Position numbers and translations under genes: made by a program. Below are positions 23,435 through 32,151 of a stretch of 50,694 nt of DNA, in pieces; position 1 is the first letter of the stretch; every line of letters begins with the position of its first letter. The notes under the pieces are model-generated. The model made no database searches, had not been told where the DNA came from, and was given only the letters and a program-made list of their open reading frames with translations. Origin of the DNA: Anaerolineae bacterium (GTDB taxonomy: Bacteria > Chloroflexota > Anaerolineae > Aggregatilineales > Phototrophicaceae); the NCBI GenBank assembly GCA_022823945.1, contig JAJEBK010000027.1, forward strand, positions 1-50,694, given 5' to 3'.

Positions 23435-26400
23435 ATGATGCCGAGAGTGTTTGCTGTTTTGCGACATCGCCTGTCATTCGCGCTGCTGCTGGCTGTGCTG
23501 GTCGCGTTGTTGGCAGCGCAACAGTCGGTCCGGGCCGAGTCCATCAAAGTCGACTCGTATTGCAGCTTGTCCGATGCCATCCGCGCAGCAAATTCAGACT
23601 CCCCCAAAGGCGGCTGCCCAGCTGGTGACGGCGCGGACACGATTAGCCTTGGCACCGACATCCGGTTGACCGGCCCGCTGCCAGAGATCAACTCGGAAAT
23701 CACCATAAACGGACGCAACCATACCATTGATGGCGGCACGAATTATCGCATCTTTGATATTAACAGCGGCAGCGCGACCATCAATAACCTGACCATGACG
23801 CAGGGCAATGCCGGCGGCGGCAATGGCGGGGCGGTGCGCGCGCGCAACAGCGATCTGATCTTCAACAACATCAGCATCAGCGACAGCCAGAGTGGCGGTA
23901 GCGGCGGCGGCTTGCATTTCAGCGGACCGACCAAGTCTCTCGCCATCATCAACAGCAGCTTCTCGCGCAACCAGACCAGCGGCAGCAAAACCGGGCAAGG
24001 CGGCGGGCTGTATGTGCTGGCCAGCAGCGCCACCATCAGCAGGTCGGGCTTTGACAGCAACAATGCCAGCGGGACCGGCGGCGCGATTCACAACGCCGGC
24101 GTTATGAACATCGACAACAGCAGCATCGGGGGCAACACCGCGACTGAGCATGGCGGCGGCGTTTACACCAGCAACGAGGCGACCACCACCATCAGGCATG
24201 TCACACTCGCCGACAACCGCGTTCTGAGCGAAGACAAGAACGGCGAAGGCATCTACAACGGTGGCGAGGTCAAGCTCTACAACAGCATCATCGCAGGCAA
24301 TCCAAGCGACGCCGCCAGTTTGTGCGCGGGCGAAGGCACCTTGCGGCAGGCAACCACCCTCATCCAGGACGCCAGCTGCTCAGCAGCGCTGAGTGGCGAT
24401 CCCTTGCTTGGCGCGCCGACTGGCTCGCCCGTCCATTATCCACTGGGGGCGGGCAGCCCGGCCGTCGATGCCGCCAGCACAGCGCATTGCACCGGAAACG
24501 ACCAGCTTGGCAACCGTCGTCCGGCGCAAACCTGTGATATCGGCGCGATCGAGTCTAATGGTCCTGGCATCGTCAGGCTTGGCGAAAGCTGCAGCTTGCC
24601 CGATGCCATCAAAACAGCCACGCAAACCAGCCCGGCCGGTGGCTGCAGCTTGGACAGCAGCACAAAAGTTGATATCGATACCCTCATCTTTTCCGCCGAC
24701 TTTCGGCATAGCGGCGCGCCACTGGAAATCCGCTTGCCGATGATCATTGACGGGCAGGGTTTTACGCTGGCGGGCGATGGCACGCAGCGCTTGCTGGATA
24801 TCGCCAATACCAGCGTCACCATAAAGAATCTGACGATCACCAATGGCGATGCTGGCGATGCGCATGGCGGTGCGGTTCGCGCGCGCAATGCCGATCTTGC
24901 GCTGGACAATGTGCGCATCAGCTACAGCAACAGCGGCAACAACGGTGGCGGGCTCTACTTTGATGGCGGCGCGAAGAGGCTTTCGATCATCAACAGCAGC
25001 TTCGCCAACAACATCACCGACAACAGCGACAAGGGCGGCAAGGGCGGCGCGCTGTTTGTGCACGCGCAGCAGGCGATCATCCAGAAAAGCAGTTTCACCG
25101 ACAACCGCGCTGTGACCAGTGGCGGCGCGATCCACAACGATGGCGAACTCACGATCGAAAACAGCACCATCAGCGGCAATATAGCAGCTTCTCTTGGCGG
25201 CGGCGTATTCACCAACAGCGGCGCGACCACCACGATGCGGCATGTGACCATTGCGCTTGATGCAAGCGACAGCACCAGCGACGGACTGGGCTTCTATCGG
25301 GGCGGCACAACCTATCTCTATAACTCCATTGTGGCTGGCGGCGCGGAAAGCGGGCAGAGCTTGTGCGCGGGCATGGGCAGCCTGACCCAAGCCGGCAGCC
25401 TCGTCCAGGACAATAGCTGTTCACCCGCTCTGAATGGCGTTGCCGGGCTGGGCGGATTGACCGGCTCGCCAGCTGTTCATGCGCTCCGCGGCAGCAGCCC
25501 TGCCATCGACGCCGCCTCCAGCGCGCACTGCCTGGGCAGCGACCAGATCGGCACTGCCCGTCCACAGCACCTGGCTTGCGATATCGGCGCGTTTGAGGTG
25601 TACGCAGACAATATCGTGCCCACACCGACAATGGCACCGCAGCCAACCCCGACGCCCACCCCTGCAGCTCCGCCAACGCACTTCCTCATTGATGACAACT
25701 GCACATTGAGCGACGCGATCCGATCTGCCAACAGCAACACGGCGCATGGCGGCTGCCCGGCCGGCGGCGGTGGCTACGACAGCATCACACTTAATGGGCA
25801 CATCAGCCTGCAAGACGACCTGGATGCGATCACCTCCGCCATTCGCATTGACGGGGAGGGCTTCAGCATCAGCGGCAATGACGAGCGGCAACTGTTCTCA
25901 GTCAGCAACAGTGGCGACCTCAGCCTGAACAACATCTCGCTGATCAATGGCGCGGCTTTGGCTGGCGGCGCGGTGAACAATGACGGCGCACTGGCCATCA
26001 GCCACGCCTACCTGGCAGACAACAACAGCTCCGGCACAGGCGGCGCGATCCATTCGACTGGCAGGCTCATCATCAGCAACAGCACCTTTGCGGACAACAA
26101 TAGCGCGGAAGACGGCGGCGCAATGTATATCGCGGGTGGGACAGCCTGGCTCACGCATATCACGCTCTACAACAACCCCAGCCAAACATCGGGGCAGTTG
26201 CATCTGGCAGCGGGCACGGTCAATATGCGCAACAGCCTGCTTGCGGGCGCGGGTGAAAGCAGCCTGTGCGTGGGCACACTGAGCGAGAATCTGGGCAATT
26301 TCATTCAGGACGGGAGCTGTTCGTCAGCGCATTCTGGCGATCCCTTGTTGGGGGAGCTGACCATGTATCCCATTGGCGGCGCTTACTTCCCCGTACTGGA

Positions 26401-26515
26401 AGGCAGCCCGGCTTTGAACAATGGCGATGATTACTTCTGTTCGCAATATCCGCGCGACCAACTGAATGCGCCGCGGCGAGCTCGCGATTGTCACATTGGC
26501 GCAGTCGATAGATAG
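23435..26515 (+). CDS. Secreted three-unit parallel beta-helix protein (choice-of-anchor Q / PMP-like)
   Basis: The 1026-residue protein begins with a Sec signal peptide (basic RVFAVLRHR, then a leucine-rich core, cleavage near VRA-ES at 34). Three homologous units follow at roughly 40-370, 383-718 and 752-1026. Each opens with CSLSDAIR or a close variant, contains a GGCPAG-type cysteine loop, a beta-helix stretch of GGAVRARNSDL- and NSSFSRN-like turns, and ends in CDIGAxE or CHIGAVDR. A Thr/Pro-rich linker (PTPTMAPQPTPTPTPAAPP) lies between units 2 and 3. No sortase or membrane anchor is seen at the C-terminus, so it is probably released or surface-associated by other means. Such proteins are common in Chloroflexota; polysaccharide binding or lyase activity is possible but no catalytic residues are recognised. 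Confidence 0.85.
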   Translation: MMPRVFAVLRHRLSFALLLAVLVALLAAQQSVRAESIKVDSYCSLSDAIRAANSDSPKGGCPAGDGADTISLGTDIRLTGPLPEINSEITINGRNHTIDGGTNYRIFDINSGSATINNLTMTQGNAGGGNGGAVRARNSDLIFNNISISDSQSGGSGGGLHFSGPTKSLAIINSSFSRNQTSGSKTGQGGGLYVLASSATISRSGFDSNNASGTGGAIHNAGVMNIDNSSIGGNTATEHGGGVYTSNEATTTIRHVTLADNRVLSEDKNGEGIYNGGEVKLYNSIIAGNPSDAASLCAGEGTLRQATTLIQDASCSAALSGDPLLGAPTGSPVHYPLGAGSPAVDAASTAHCTGNDQLGNRRPAQTCDIGAIESNGPGIVRLGESCSLPDAIKTATQTSPAGGCSLDSSTKVDIDTLIFSADFRHSGAPLEIRLPMIIDGQGFTLAGDGTQRLLDIANTSVTIKNLTITNGDAGDAHGGAVRARNADLALDNVRISYSNSGNNGGGLYFDGGAKRLSIINSSFANNITDNSDKGGKGGALFVHAQQAIIQKSSFTDNRAVTSGGAIHNDGELTIENSTISGNIAASLGGGVFTNSGATTTMRHVTIALDASDSTSDGLGFYRGGTTYLYNSIVAGGAESGQSLCAGMGSLTQAGSLVQDNSCSPALNGVAGLGGLTGSPAVHALRGSSPAIDAASSAHCLGSDQIGTARPQHLACDIGAFEVYADNIVPTPTMAPQPTPTPTPAAPPTHFLIDDNCTLSDAIRSANSNTAHGGCPAGGGGYDSITLNGHISLQDDLDAITSAIRIDGEGFSISGNDERQLFSVSNSGDLSLNNISLINGAALAGGAVNNDGALAISHAYLADNNSSGTGGAIHSTGRLIISNSTFADNNSAEDGGAMYIAGGTAWLTHITLYNNPSQTSGQLHLAAGTVNMRNSLLAGAGESSLCVGTLSENLGNFIQDGSCSSAHSGDPLLGELTMYPIGGAYFPVLEGSPALNNGDDYFCSQYPRDQLNAPRRARDCHIGAVDR

Positions 26516-26524
26516 CGGGTCGCA

Positions 26525-26687
26525 AACCCCTCCCCCCAGCCCCTCCCCGATGAATCCTGACGAGGGGAGCGCATTCAGAGAAGGTGAATTCTGATGCGTG
26601 TTTTCTTGCGTATTCTGCAGTAATCGCACAGCTTTATCGTCGAGTCACCCTTCTCCATTGACATGGGGAAGGGACGGGGATGGGGTA
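26525..26687. repeat. RepA palindromic repeat, copy 6 (two half-elements)
   Basis: The left half at 26525-26569 (AACCCCTCCCCCCAGCCCC) carries a CCCCTC/GAGGGG hairpin, and the right half at 26648-26687 ends GGGACGGGGATGGGGT. About 80 bases of unrelated sequence separate them. It follows the stop of the beta-helix gene. Confidence 0.7.
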
Positions 26688-26740
26688 GAAAAAATGTCCT
26701 CTCCTCCTGCTTGACCTGTCGGGAAGATCAAGAAGGACAA

Positions 26741-26780
26741 GAAAACAGGCAGACCCCATATTTTGAGACCTGCCTGTCTT
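26741..26780 (-). terminator. Rho-independent terminator of the 26814-30071 operon
   Basis: Read on the minus strand, ACAGGCAG pairs with CTGCCTGT across a 17-base loop and is followed directly by TTTCTTGT. The stem begins 37 bases after the stop codon of the binding-protein gene. An A-rich stretch on the opposite side gives further pairing with the T tract. Confidence 0.7.
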
Positions 26781-26813
26781 GGAATTGCGAACATTCCGGG
26801 GTATTGGCTGCCC

Positions 26814-28163
26814 CTAGCCGCCCAAGAGCATGTTGGTTTGCTCGTGCGCAGCCGCTGCTACGACAGACGCGTCGCGTTCCTCGCCCGTCCACAGCAAGTC
26901 GAAGTTGCTGACATAAACCGAAGTCTCCCATTCCAGGTACTTCGAATGGTAGGTCGGGTGGATGCCATCGCGCGCGCCCATCACCGAGAAGGCATGGTTG
27001 TAGTCATCGGCATACGCAGCGCCTTCTGGCACAGCGCAATTGTGGAAATCTGCCTGGCTGACCAGCGCCGCGCCCATCGTAGCCGTGCGGCAGAGATGCG
27101 CGGGGTTGGCCAAGGCATAACGAATCAGCTCATAGGCCAGGTCGGGCTGCGTACTGCTACTGGGGATGGCGAAGGCCGAGCCGCCGACAAACTGATAACG
27201 GCCGGCGGGGCCAGTCGGCGTCGGTGCCAGAGTCCAGTTGAATTCACCGGCGATCAACTCATCCATGCGCGAGGCCGCATCGTTGAGCGCGTAGTGCAAG
27301 GCGACATTGCCATTGGCAAAGAGCAGCTCGCTGCCGAAGCCGGTCGCCGCAACCGCGTCAGCCGTCGGATGCACGCCATGTTCCCAGATCAAATCGGCGA
27401 TAAATTGCAGCGCCGCGATCGTGCCTTCGTCATTCAGCCGCGATTCGGTGATCTCTTCGTTCCAATAATCGCCGCCGAAGCTCTTGACGATCCAGTAATG
27501 GCCGCCGCCGCCAGAGCCCGGGCTGGCCAGGTTGCCCAAGCCCCAGATATCGGTGGTGCCATCGCCATCGGTGTCTTCGGTGACTGCCAGGGCGATTTCC
27601 AGGATGTCGTCCCAGGTGCTTTCTTCGGTGGGGATTTCCAACCCAGCCGCTTCCAGGATATCGACATTCACATAAAAGCCGCCGGGCGCCCAGTCATAGG
27701 GGATGGCGTACTGCGTGCCCTGGTAGTTGAAAGCGTCGATCTGCGTGCCGACGAAATGATCGGGCCAACCGGGGATCGGGCAGGATTCCATATAGCTATC
27801 CAGCGGCAGCAACCAGCCATTTTCGCCGAAAGTGTCGTTGCGGCTGTCGTGCATCCAAGCCATGTCGATCTCTGCGCCGCCAGCCAGCTGGGCCGGCAGA
27901 GTCGTCCAATAGTCGCCCCAAGCCACGCCGGTGTTGGGCACTTGCTGCACATTGGGATAATTGGCGTTGAAGAATTCATCGAATGCCAGCAGGAATTTGT
28001 CGACCTCGCCAGGTCCTTCCCAGCCGGTGAAGTTGAAGGTGGCGGCCAGGTCGCTGTCGACCATGCCGCAAGTCCAGTCCATATCGTCCTGGGCGGCGGC
28101 AGCGCCTAAGCTGAGCGAAAGCAGCGCGATGATGGCTGCCACGAGCGCGAGTTTGCGGAACAT
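26814..28163 (-). CDS. CUT1 sugar ABC transporter substrate-binding protein
   Basis: The 449-residue binding protein serves the two permeases encoded just upstream. It begins with a Sec signal peptide (MFRKLALVAAIIALLSLSLGAAAAQ), without a lipobox cysteine. The mature domain has the family 1 fold: NFTGWEGPGEVDKFLLAFDEFFNANYPNV, PAQLAGGAEIDMAWMHD, YAIPYDWAPGGFYVNVDILEAAGL and AFAIPSSSTQPDLAYELIRY. The start at 28163 is fixed by GAGGAGGAG directly upstream; longer in-frame extension reads through the intergenic region. It is the last gene of the operon, an unusual position for a binding protein, and a terminator follows. This system uses a Sec signal, unlike the Tat signal of the 5925 protein. 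Confidence 0.9.
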   Translation of the reverse strand: MFRKLALVAAIIALLSLSLGAAAAQDDMDWTCGMVDSDLAATFNFTGWEGPGEVDKFLLAFDEFFNANYPNVQQVPNTGVAWGDYWTTLPAQLAGGAEIDMAWMHDSRNDTFGENGWLLPLDSYMESCPIPGWPDHFVGTQIDAFNYQGTQYAIPYDWAPGGFYVNVDILEAAGLEIPTEESTWDDILEIALAVTEDTDGDGTTDIWGLGNLASPGSGGGGHYWIVKSFGGDYWNEEITESRLNDEGTIAALQFIADLIWEHGVHPTADAVAATGFGSELLFANGNVALHYALNDAASRMDELIAGEFNWTLAPTPTGPAGRYQFVGGSAFAIPSSSTQPDLAYELIRYALANPAHLCRTATMGAALVSQADFHNCAVPEGAAYADDYNHAFSVMGARDGIHPTYHSKYLEWETSVYVSNFDLLWTGEERDASVVAAAAHEQTNMLLGG

Positions 28164-28231
28164 GTTTCTCCTCCTCATAATTAGCGTAAACAATCGTCGG
28201 GTAATGGATTGCAAGCAAGCGGAATTCTGCT

Positions 28232-29116
28232 CTAGCCACCTCCTTTGATGCCGCTGGTCACAATGCCGCGAACATAATACTTCTGTCCGACGACAAATGC
28301 CACAAGGATGGGCAACACAACGAAGGTCGCCGCCGCCATAATCAAATGCCAGGGCGTGCGCATGGACGATTGCGCCTGGAAAGAATACAACCCCAGCGGC
28401 AATGTCTTCACCGCCGGCGTCCCCAGCACGATGAGCGGCCATTGGAAGCTGTTCCAACTGCTGAGGAATGTAAAGAGCGCCAGCGTGGCCAGCGCCGGTT
28501 TCGTCAGCGGCAAGATAATCAGCGCATAGGTGCGGAAGAAGCCACAGCCATCAATACGCGCCGCGTCTTCCAGCTCGCGCGGGATCGTCACCATGAATTG
28601 GCGCATCAAAAAAGTGCCCCAGGGCGTAAACAGAAACGGTATGATCACAGCATTCAAACTGTTGACCCAGCCGAAGTGACGCATCTGCACATAAAGCGGG
28701 ATCATCAGCACCGTGAAGGGCACCATCAGCAGCGAAATATAGAGCAGAAAGATTTTGTCGCGCCCGGGATAGCGCAAGCGCGCGAAAGAATAGCCAGCCA
28801 GACTGGCTGTGAATAGCTGCCCCAGCACGATGCAAGCCGAGACGATCACGCTGTTGATGAAGAAGCGGTCGAAGGTCGTGGCTGTCCAGGCGTCAATATA
28901 ATTGCTGAATTGCATCGTGTCGGGGATGAATGTGGGCGGCAGCCGATAGATTTCCTTGATGCTCTTCAGCGAGTTGGAAACCATCCAGGCGAAAGGCAGC
29001 AGGAAGATGATGCCGACCACCGACAGCACGATATAAACCAGCAGGTCATGCAGCCGCAGCAATTCCTTTTGACCAAAGCGCGTTTTGCGTTTTTGTGTTC
29101 CCATTGCCGCGCTCAT
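28232..29116 (-). CDS. CUT1 sugar ABC transporter permease, UgpE/MalG type
   Basis: The 294-residue membrane subunit has about six hydrophobic segments (LLVYIVLSVVGIIFLLPFAWMVSNS first), the EAA loop EDAARIDGCGFFRTYALIILP near residue 185, and the C-terminal YYVRGIVTSGIKGGG. The start at 29116 is chosen because it lies right after the upstream stop with GAGGA placed before it; an ATG at 29137 would overlap the upstream permease by 20 bases. It pairs with the permease at 29118-30071 and precedes the binding protein by 68 bases. Confidence 0.88.
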   Translation of the reverse strand: MSAAMGTQKRKTRFGQKELLRLHDLLVYIVLSVVGIIFLLPFAWMVSNSLKSIKEIYRLPPTFIPDTMQFSNYIDAWTATTFDRFFINSVIVSACIVLGQLFTASLAGYSFARLRYPGRDKIFLLYISLLMVPFTVLMIPLYVQMRHFGWVNSLNAVIIPFLFTPWGTFLMRQFMVTIPRELEDAARIDGCGFFRTYALIILPLTKPALATLALFTFLSSWNSFQWPLIVLGTPAVKTLPLGLYSFQAQSSMRTPWHLIMAAATFVVLPILVAFVVGQKYYVRGIVTSGIKGGG

Positions 29117-29117
29117 G

Positions 29118-30071
29118 CTAATTGTCCTCGAAGCCAAAGACCCAGCGCCGCGCCAACTGCCACTGGACGATGGTGATGATCAGAATGATGACGAAGAGCA
29201 CCGCCGCCAGCGCCGCGCCATAGCCCATCTTCAAAAACTTGAACGCGCTGTTGTAAATGTAGAGCGTCAAGGGCGTGGTGGCATCGGCTGGTCCACCATT
29301 GGTCAGCACCAGAAACTGGTCGAAGGACTGGAAAGCGCCGATCAACGAAGTGACAACCACAAAGAAGATCGCCGGCGAAAGCATGGGCAGGGTCACAAAA
29401 CGCATGCGCTGCCAGCCATTCGCGCCATCGATGGAAGCGGCTTCGTAATATTCTTCCGGGATGCCCTGCAAGCCAGCCAGCAAGATCAGCATGGCTGAGC
29501 CGATGCCCTGCCAGTTGCTCATGATGATAACCGCCGGCATCGCCCAGGCGGTGTGGTGAATCCAGTTGGGACCCTCGATGCCAAACAAGCCCAGGATGTA
29601 GTTGATCAAGCCGACATTGGGCTGGTACATCCAGCGCCAGATGGTCGCAGCCGCCACAGTCAGGGTCACCTGTGGCAAGAAGTAGATCGTGCGGAAGAAG
29701 ATGATGCCGCGCATCTTGCGGTTTAACGCCAGCGCCAGCCAAAAAGCGATGAAGATGCCGGTCGGCACCGCCACGACTGTGTAATAGACGCTGTTGGAAA
29801 GCGACTTCCAAAACAGGCGGTCTTCCAGCATGACCTCGAAGTTCTCCAAACCGATGAATTCGGGCGGCTTGGACAGGCTCCACTCGGTCAGCATGATGTA
29901 AAAGGCGAAGCAGATGGGAAAGAGCATAAAGACGACAAAGCCCACAAAATTGGGCAGCAAGAAAAGGTAACCAGCCAGGGTCTCTTCGCGGCGCAAGCCA
30001 GTAAAAGCGCGCGCTATCTCAGCGAATGGTCCCGGTTGCCTGGATTTGGCAGGCGCAAGCTTGATAGTCAC
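29118..30071 (-). CDS. CUT1 sugar ABC transporter permease, UgpA/MalF type
   Basis: This 317-residue subunit starts the minus-strand operon with a GTG at 30071 (MTIKLAPAKSRQPG). It has six likely transmembrane spans, beginning LAGYLFLLPNFVGFVVFMLFPICFAFYIM, and the EAA loop YYEAASIDGANGWQRMRFVTLP near residue 215. The gene lies upstream of both its partner permease and the binding protein. Its substrate is unknown. A promoter candidate with TTGCGC and TACATT lies 46-74 bases upstream. Confidence 0.9.
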   Translation of the reverse strand: MTIKLAPAKSRQPGPFAEIARAFTGLRREETLAGYLFLLPNFVGFVVFMLFPICFAFYIMLTEWSLSKPPEFIGLENFEVMLEDRLFWKSLSNSVYYTVVAVPTGIFIAFWLALALNRKMRGIIFFRTIYFLPQVTLTVAAATIWRWMYQPNVGLINYILGLFGIEGPNWIHHTAWAMPAVIIMSNWQGIGSAMLILLAGLQGIPEEYYEAASIDGANGWQRMRFVTLPMLSPAIFFVVVTSLIGAFQSFDQFLVLTNGGPADATTPLTLYIYNSAFKFLKMGYGAALAAVLFVIILIITIVQWQLARRWVFGFEDN

Positions 30072-30116
30072 TTAAGAGCTTTCAGATGTAATGAACAACA
30101 AAGGAGCGCTCGCGCC

Positions 30117-30145
30117 AATGTATCTCACTTGCAACACAAGCGCAA
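30117..30145 (-). promoter_or_regulatory. Promoter candidate for the 30071-26814 transporter operon
   Basis: On the minus strand TTGCGC (30140-30145), a 17-base spacer and TACATT (30117-30122) form a sigma-70-type promoter about 46 bases upstream of the GTG start. No clear LacI-type palindrome was found here. Confidence 0.5.
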
Positions 30146-30188
30146 ACGATAAAGACGAATAAGTGGCGATTCATTGATATCTCAACAA

Positions 30189-30300
30189 GCCCCCATCCCC
30201 CGGCCCCTTGCCCCCAGAACGAGGGAAGGGGAGTTTCCCCAACGATTCCGCGGAATATAAGCCCCTCTCTCATTTTGGGGGAGGGGTTTGGGGTGGGGGG
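30189..30300. repeat. RepA palindromic repeat, copy 7 (near-complete)
   Basis: The left arm GCCCCCATCCCCCGGCCCC and right arm GGTTTGGGGTGGGGGG are approximately inverse, each with its own internal hairpin (CCCTCTCTCATTTTGGGGGAGGGG in the right half). It separates two minus-strand transcription units and ends about 70 bases before the stop of the FG-GAP gene. Confidence 0.82.
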
Positions 30301-30368
30301 ATTGCGCCATATCAACATATTCAGCACTCCCAGACAAATAGGTGGCGAATTCGCTGTAAACGCGCAGT

Positions 30369-32090
30369 CTATTCCCGCACCACAGTGAGCAGCGTATTGG
30401 GCTGCGGAAGGTCGACCTGGGATATCGCGCCATCCGACCAAGTGATGGTCAGTTGCTGGAGCTGGCTGCCAGCGGGAAATCCAAAGTGCGCCCGGCTGCT
30501 GTCACCAGACAGGTATCCGCTGACCGCCATCAGATCGCGCCGGTATGTGCCTCGATCTGTCTGCAAGCGCAAGGTCGCGTCAATTCCCTGACTGTTTGCT
30601 CCGCCGGCCCAGTGCAAATCGACTTCCAGGCTTTCGCCGCCACAGAGGCGATTTTCAAAAACCTTGGCCGGCGCCAACAAGTTGTTGACGATGACATCCA
30701 GGTCGCCGTCGTTGTCCAGGTCGGCAAGTGACATGCCGCGTCCGCTGGCTGTGTCATTGAGTGCCCAGCCTGGTTCAGCCTGGAAGTCCGCGCCAGACAA
30801 GCTGCGATAGACCTGGTTCTCTTCTACCAGCTCGTTTTCGGGCAGGTGAGAAAACATCTCCAGCGAAATCATGCCGTTGACGACATAGAGATCCTGGAAG
30901 CCATCGTTGTCGAGGTCGCCAAACTTGGCAGACCAGCTCCAGCCTGTGCCATCCAGCCCATAGTCGCGCGCCAGATTGTCGGGCAGACCACCGGCATAAA
31001 GCACATTTTCCATGATCTGCGGGTCGCCTTCCGGGTGTGGCATGCCCATCATCATGTCCATAATCGGCTGCCATTGCGCAAGGGTCGCTTCGTCAAGCGC
31101 ATACGGCTTCATGTCTACAGCGAAAAGCTCGCGCGCGCCATCATTGTCGAGGTCGGCGGCATCGTAGCTCATGGTGCTGTGTGGCATGACAGCGGGCGGA
31201 GCGCTTGCTTGCCAGCCATCGCGATAGACATAATGGCGGTCGGGCACGGCGAAGTCGTTGCCGATGATGATTTCGCTTTCGCCGTTGTTGTTTTGTCGCG
31301 TGTGAATCGCCAATGTGTTGGAGCGCTCGCCGATGCGCGCAGCCCGAAAGCGCTCGCCCAGATTCTCATAATAGACCACGCCAGCCAGGGGCGCAGCTTG
31401 TCCCAGCAGCAGCTCGTTTTCGACATCATAGCTGCCGGTGATGAGGTCGAGGTCGCCATCGCGGTCGGCATCCAGCCAATTCATGGCATAGGCGATGTAA
31501 CTGACGCCGCGCAGCACTTGGGTTTCGAATTGTCCGCCGCCCAGATTGCGCCAAAAGAGGGGAGCGGCTGCTTGTTGCGTGAAGACAATATCGAGCCAGC
31601 CATCGCCATCGACATCAACAATTGCGGCCGCACGGGCAGGCGCGCGAGATGGCAATGCCTCGCGTTGAAATTGCAGACCGCCGCTATTCCACAAAATGGC
31701 ATTGTCGCCGCCCAAATCTGCCAAGACGATATCCAGCCAGCCATCTTGGTCCAGATCGTTCACCGCCAGCCCCGCGCCATTGCCATCATAAAAGCCGATT
31801 GGCAGTTCCACCGGCGTGGTGATGTGATTCAACTGATGGCTGATGAAAGCGCCGCTGCAGTCGCCGCGCGGATTCAACGCGACAGCCTCGACCGTGACGG
31901 GCACATGGATGCGGATGGCATGGACGGGCATGACCAAAAACAACAAGGCCGCGATCAAGAGGCACAGGGCGCCTGGACGCTCTATAGCGAATAACGGGGG
32001 CAGAATATCTTTCCCCCATCCCCCAGCCCCCAGAACGAGGAAAGGGGAGTTTTTCCAGCAATTCCGAAGAATGTTAAGCCCCTCCCCCAT
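30369..32090 (-). CDS. FG-GAP/VCBS repeat protein with C-terminal ASPIC/UnbV domain
   Basis: The protein (about 573 residues from the start used) has a hydrophobic secretion segment (ALCLLIAALLFLVMPVHA) followed by six calcium-binding-type loops (DLDQDGWLD, DVDGDGWLD, DADRDGDLD, DLDNDGARE, DLDNDGFQD, DLDNDGDLD) expected to form a beta-propeller. The last 75 residues match the ASPIC/UnbV domain of CRTAC1-like proteins (GANSQGIDATLRLQTDRGTY, AHFGFPAGS, LTITWSDG). It is probably secreted or surface-bound. The start is uncertain: the only nearby upstream ATG (32090) lies in a RepA repeat that would supply the first 30 or so residues, and a TTG near 31958 is an alternative. Function is unknown. 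Confidence 0.78.
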   Translation of the reverse strand: MGEGLNILRNCWKNSPFLVLGAGGWGKDILPPLFAIERPGALCLLIAALLFLVMPVHAIRIHVPVTVEAVALNPRGDCSGAFISHQLNHITTPVELPIGFYDGNGAGLAVNDLDQDGWLDIVLADLGGDNAILWNSGGLQFQREALPSRAPARAAAIVDVDGDGWLDIVFTQQAAAPLFWRNLGGGQFETQVLRGVSYIAYAMNWLDADRDGDLDLITGSYDVENELLLGQAAPLAGVVYYENLGERFRAARIGERSNTLAIHTRQNNNGESEIIIGNDFAVPDRHYVYRDGWQASAPPAVMPHSTMSYDAADLDNDGARELFAVDMKPYALDEATLAQWQPIMDMMMGMPHPEGDPQIMENVLYAGGLPDNLARDYGLDGTGWSWSAKFGDLDNDGFQDLYVVNGMISLEMFSHLPENELVEENQVYRSLSGADFQAEPGWALNDTASGRGMSLADLDNDGDLDVIVNNLLAPAKVFENRLCGGESLEVDLHWAGGANSQGIDATLRLQTDRGTYRRDLMAVSGYLSGDSSRAHFGFPAGSQLQQLTITWSDGAISQVDLPQPNTLLTVVRE

Positions 32091-32136
32091 TTTGCACCGC
32101 GTAGACACTTGCGGTCGAGGAGGGGTTGGAAGCAGG
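32012..32136. repeat. RepA palindromic repeat, copy 8, overlapping the FG-GAP gene start
   Basis: The left arm TTCCCCCATCCCCCAGCCCC is followed by hairpins and CCCCTCCCCCATTTTG, but the right side is diverged and interrupted by GCACCGCGTAGACACTTGCGG before GAGGAGGGGTTGG. It overlaps the apparent 5' end of the FG-GAP gene on the minus strand. Confidence 0.65.
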
Positions 32137-32151
32137 GTTAGACGAGTCGCC

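Noticed and set aside
28164..28210. Second LacI operator upstream of the 28163 binding-protein gene (TTAGCGTAAAC)
   Set aside because: Only three of seven arm positions are symmetric, so it does not qualify as an operator.
28164..28457. Upstream N-terminal extension of the 28163 binding protein
   Set aside because: The extension reads through the intergenic gap and part of the upstream permease gene; the Sec signal peptide and ribosome site define the start at 28163.
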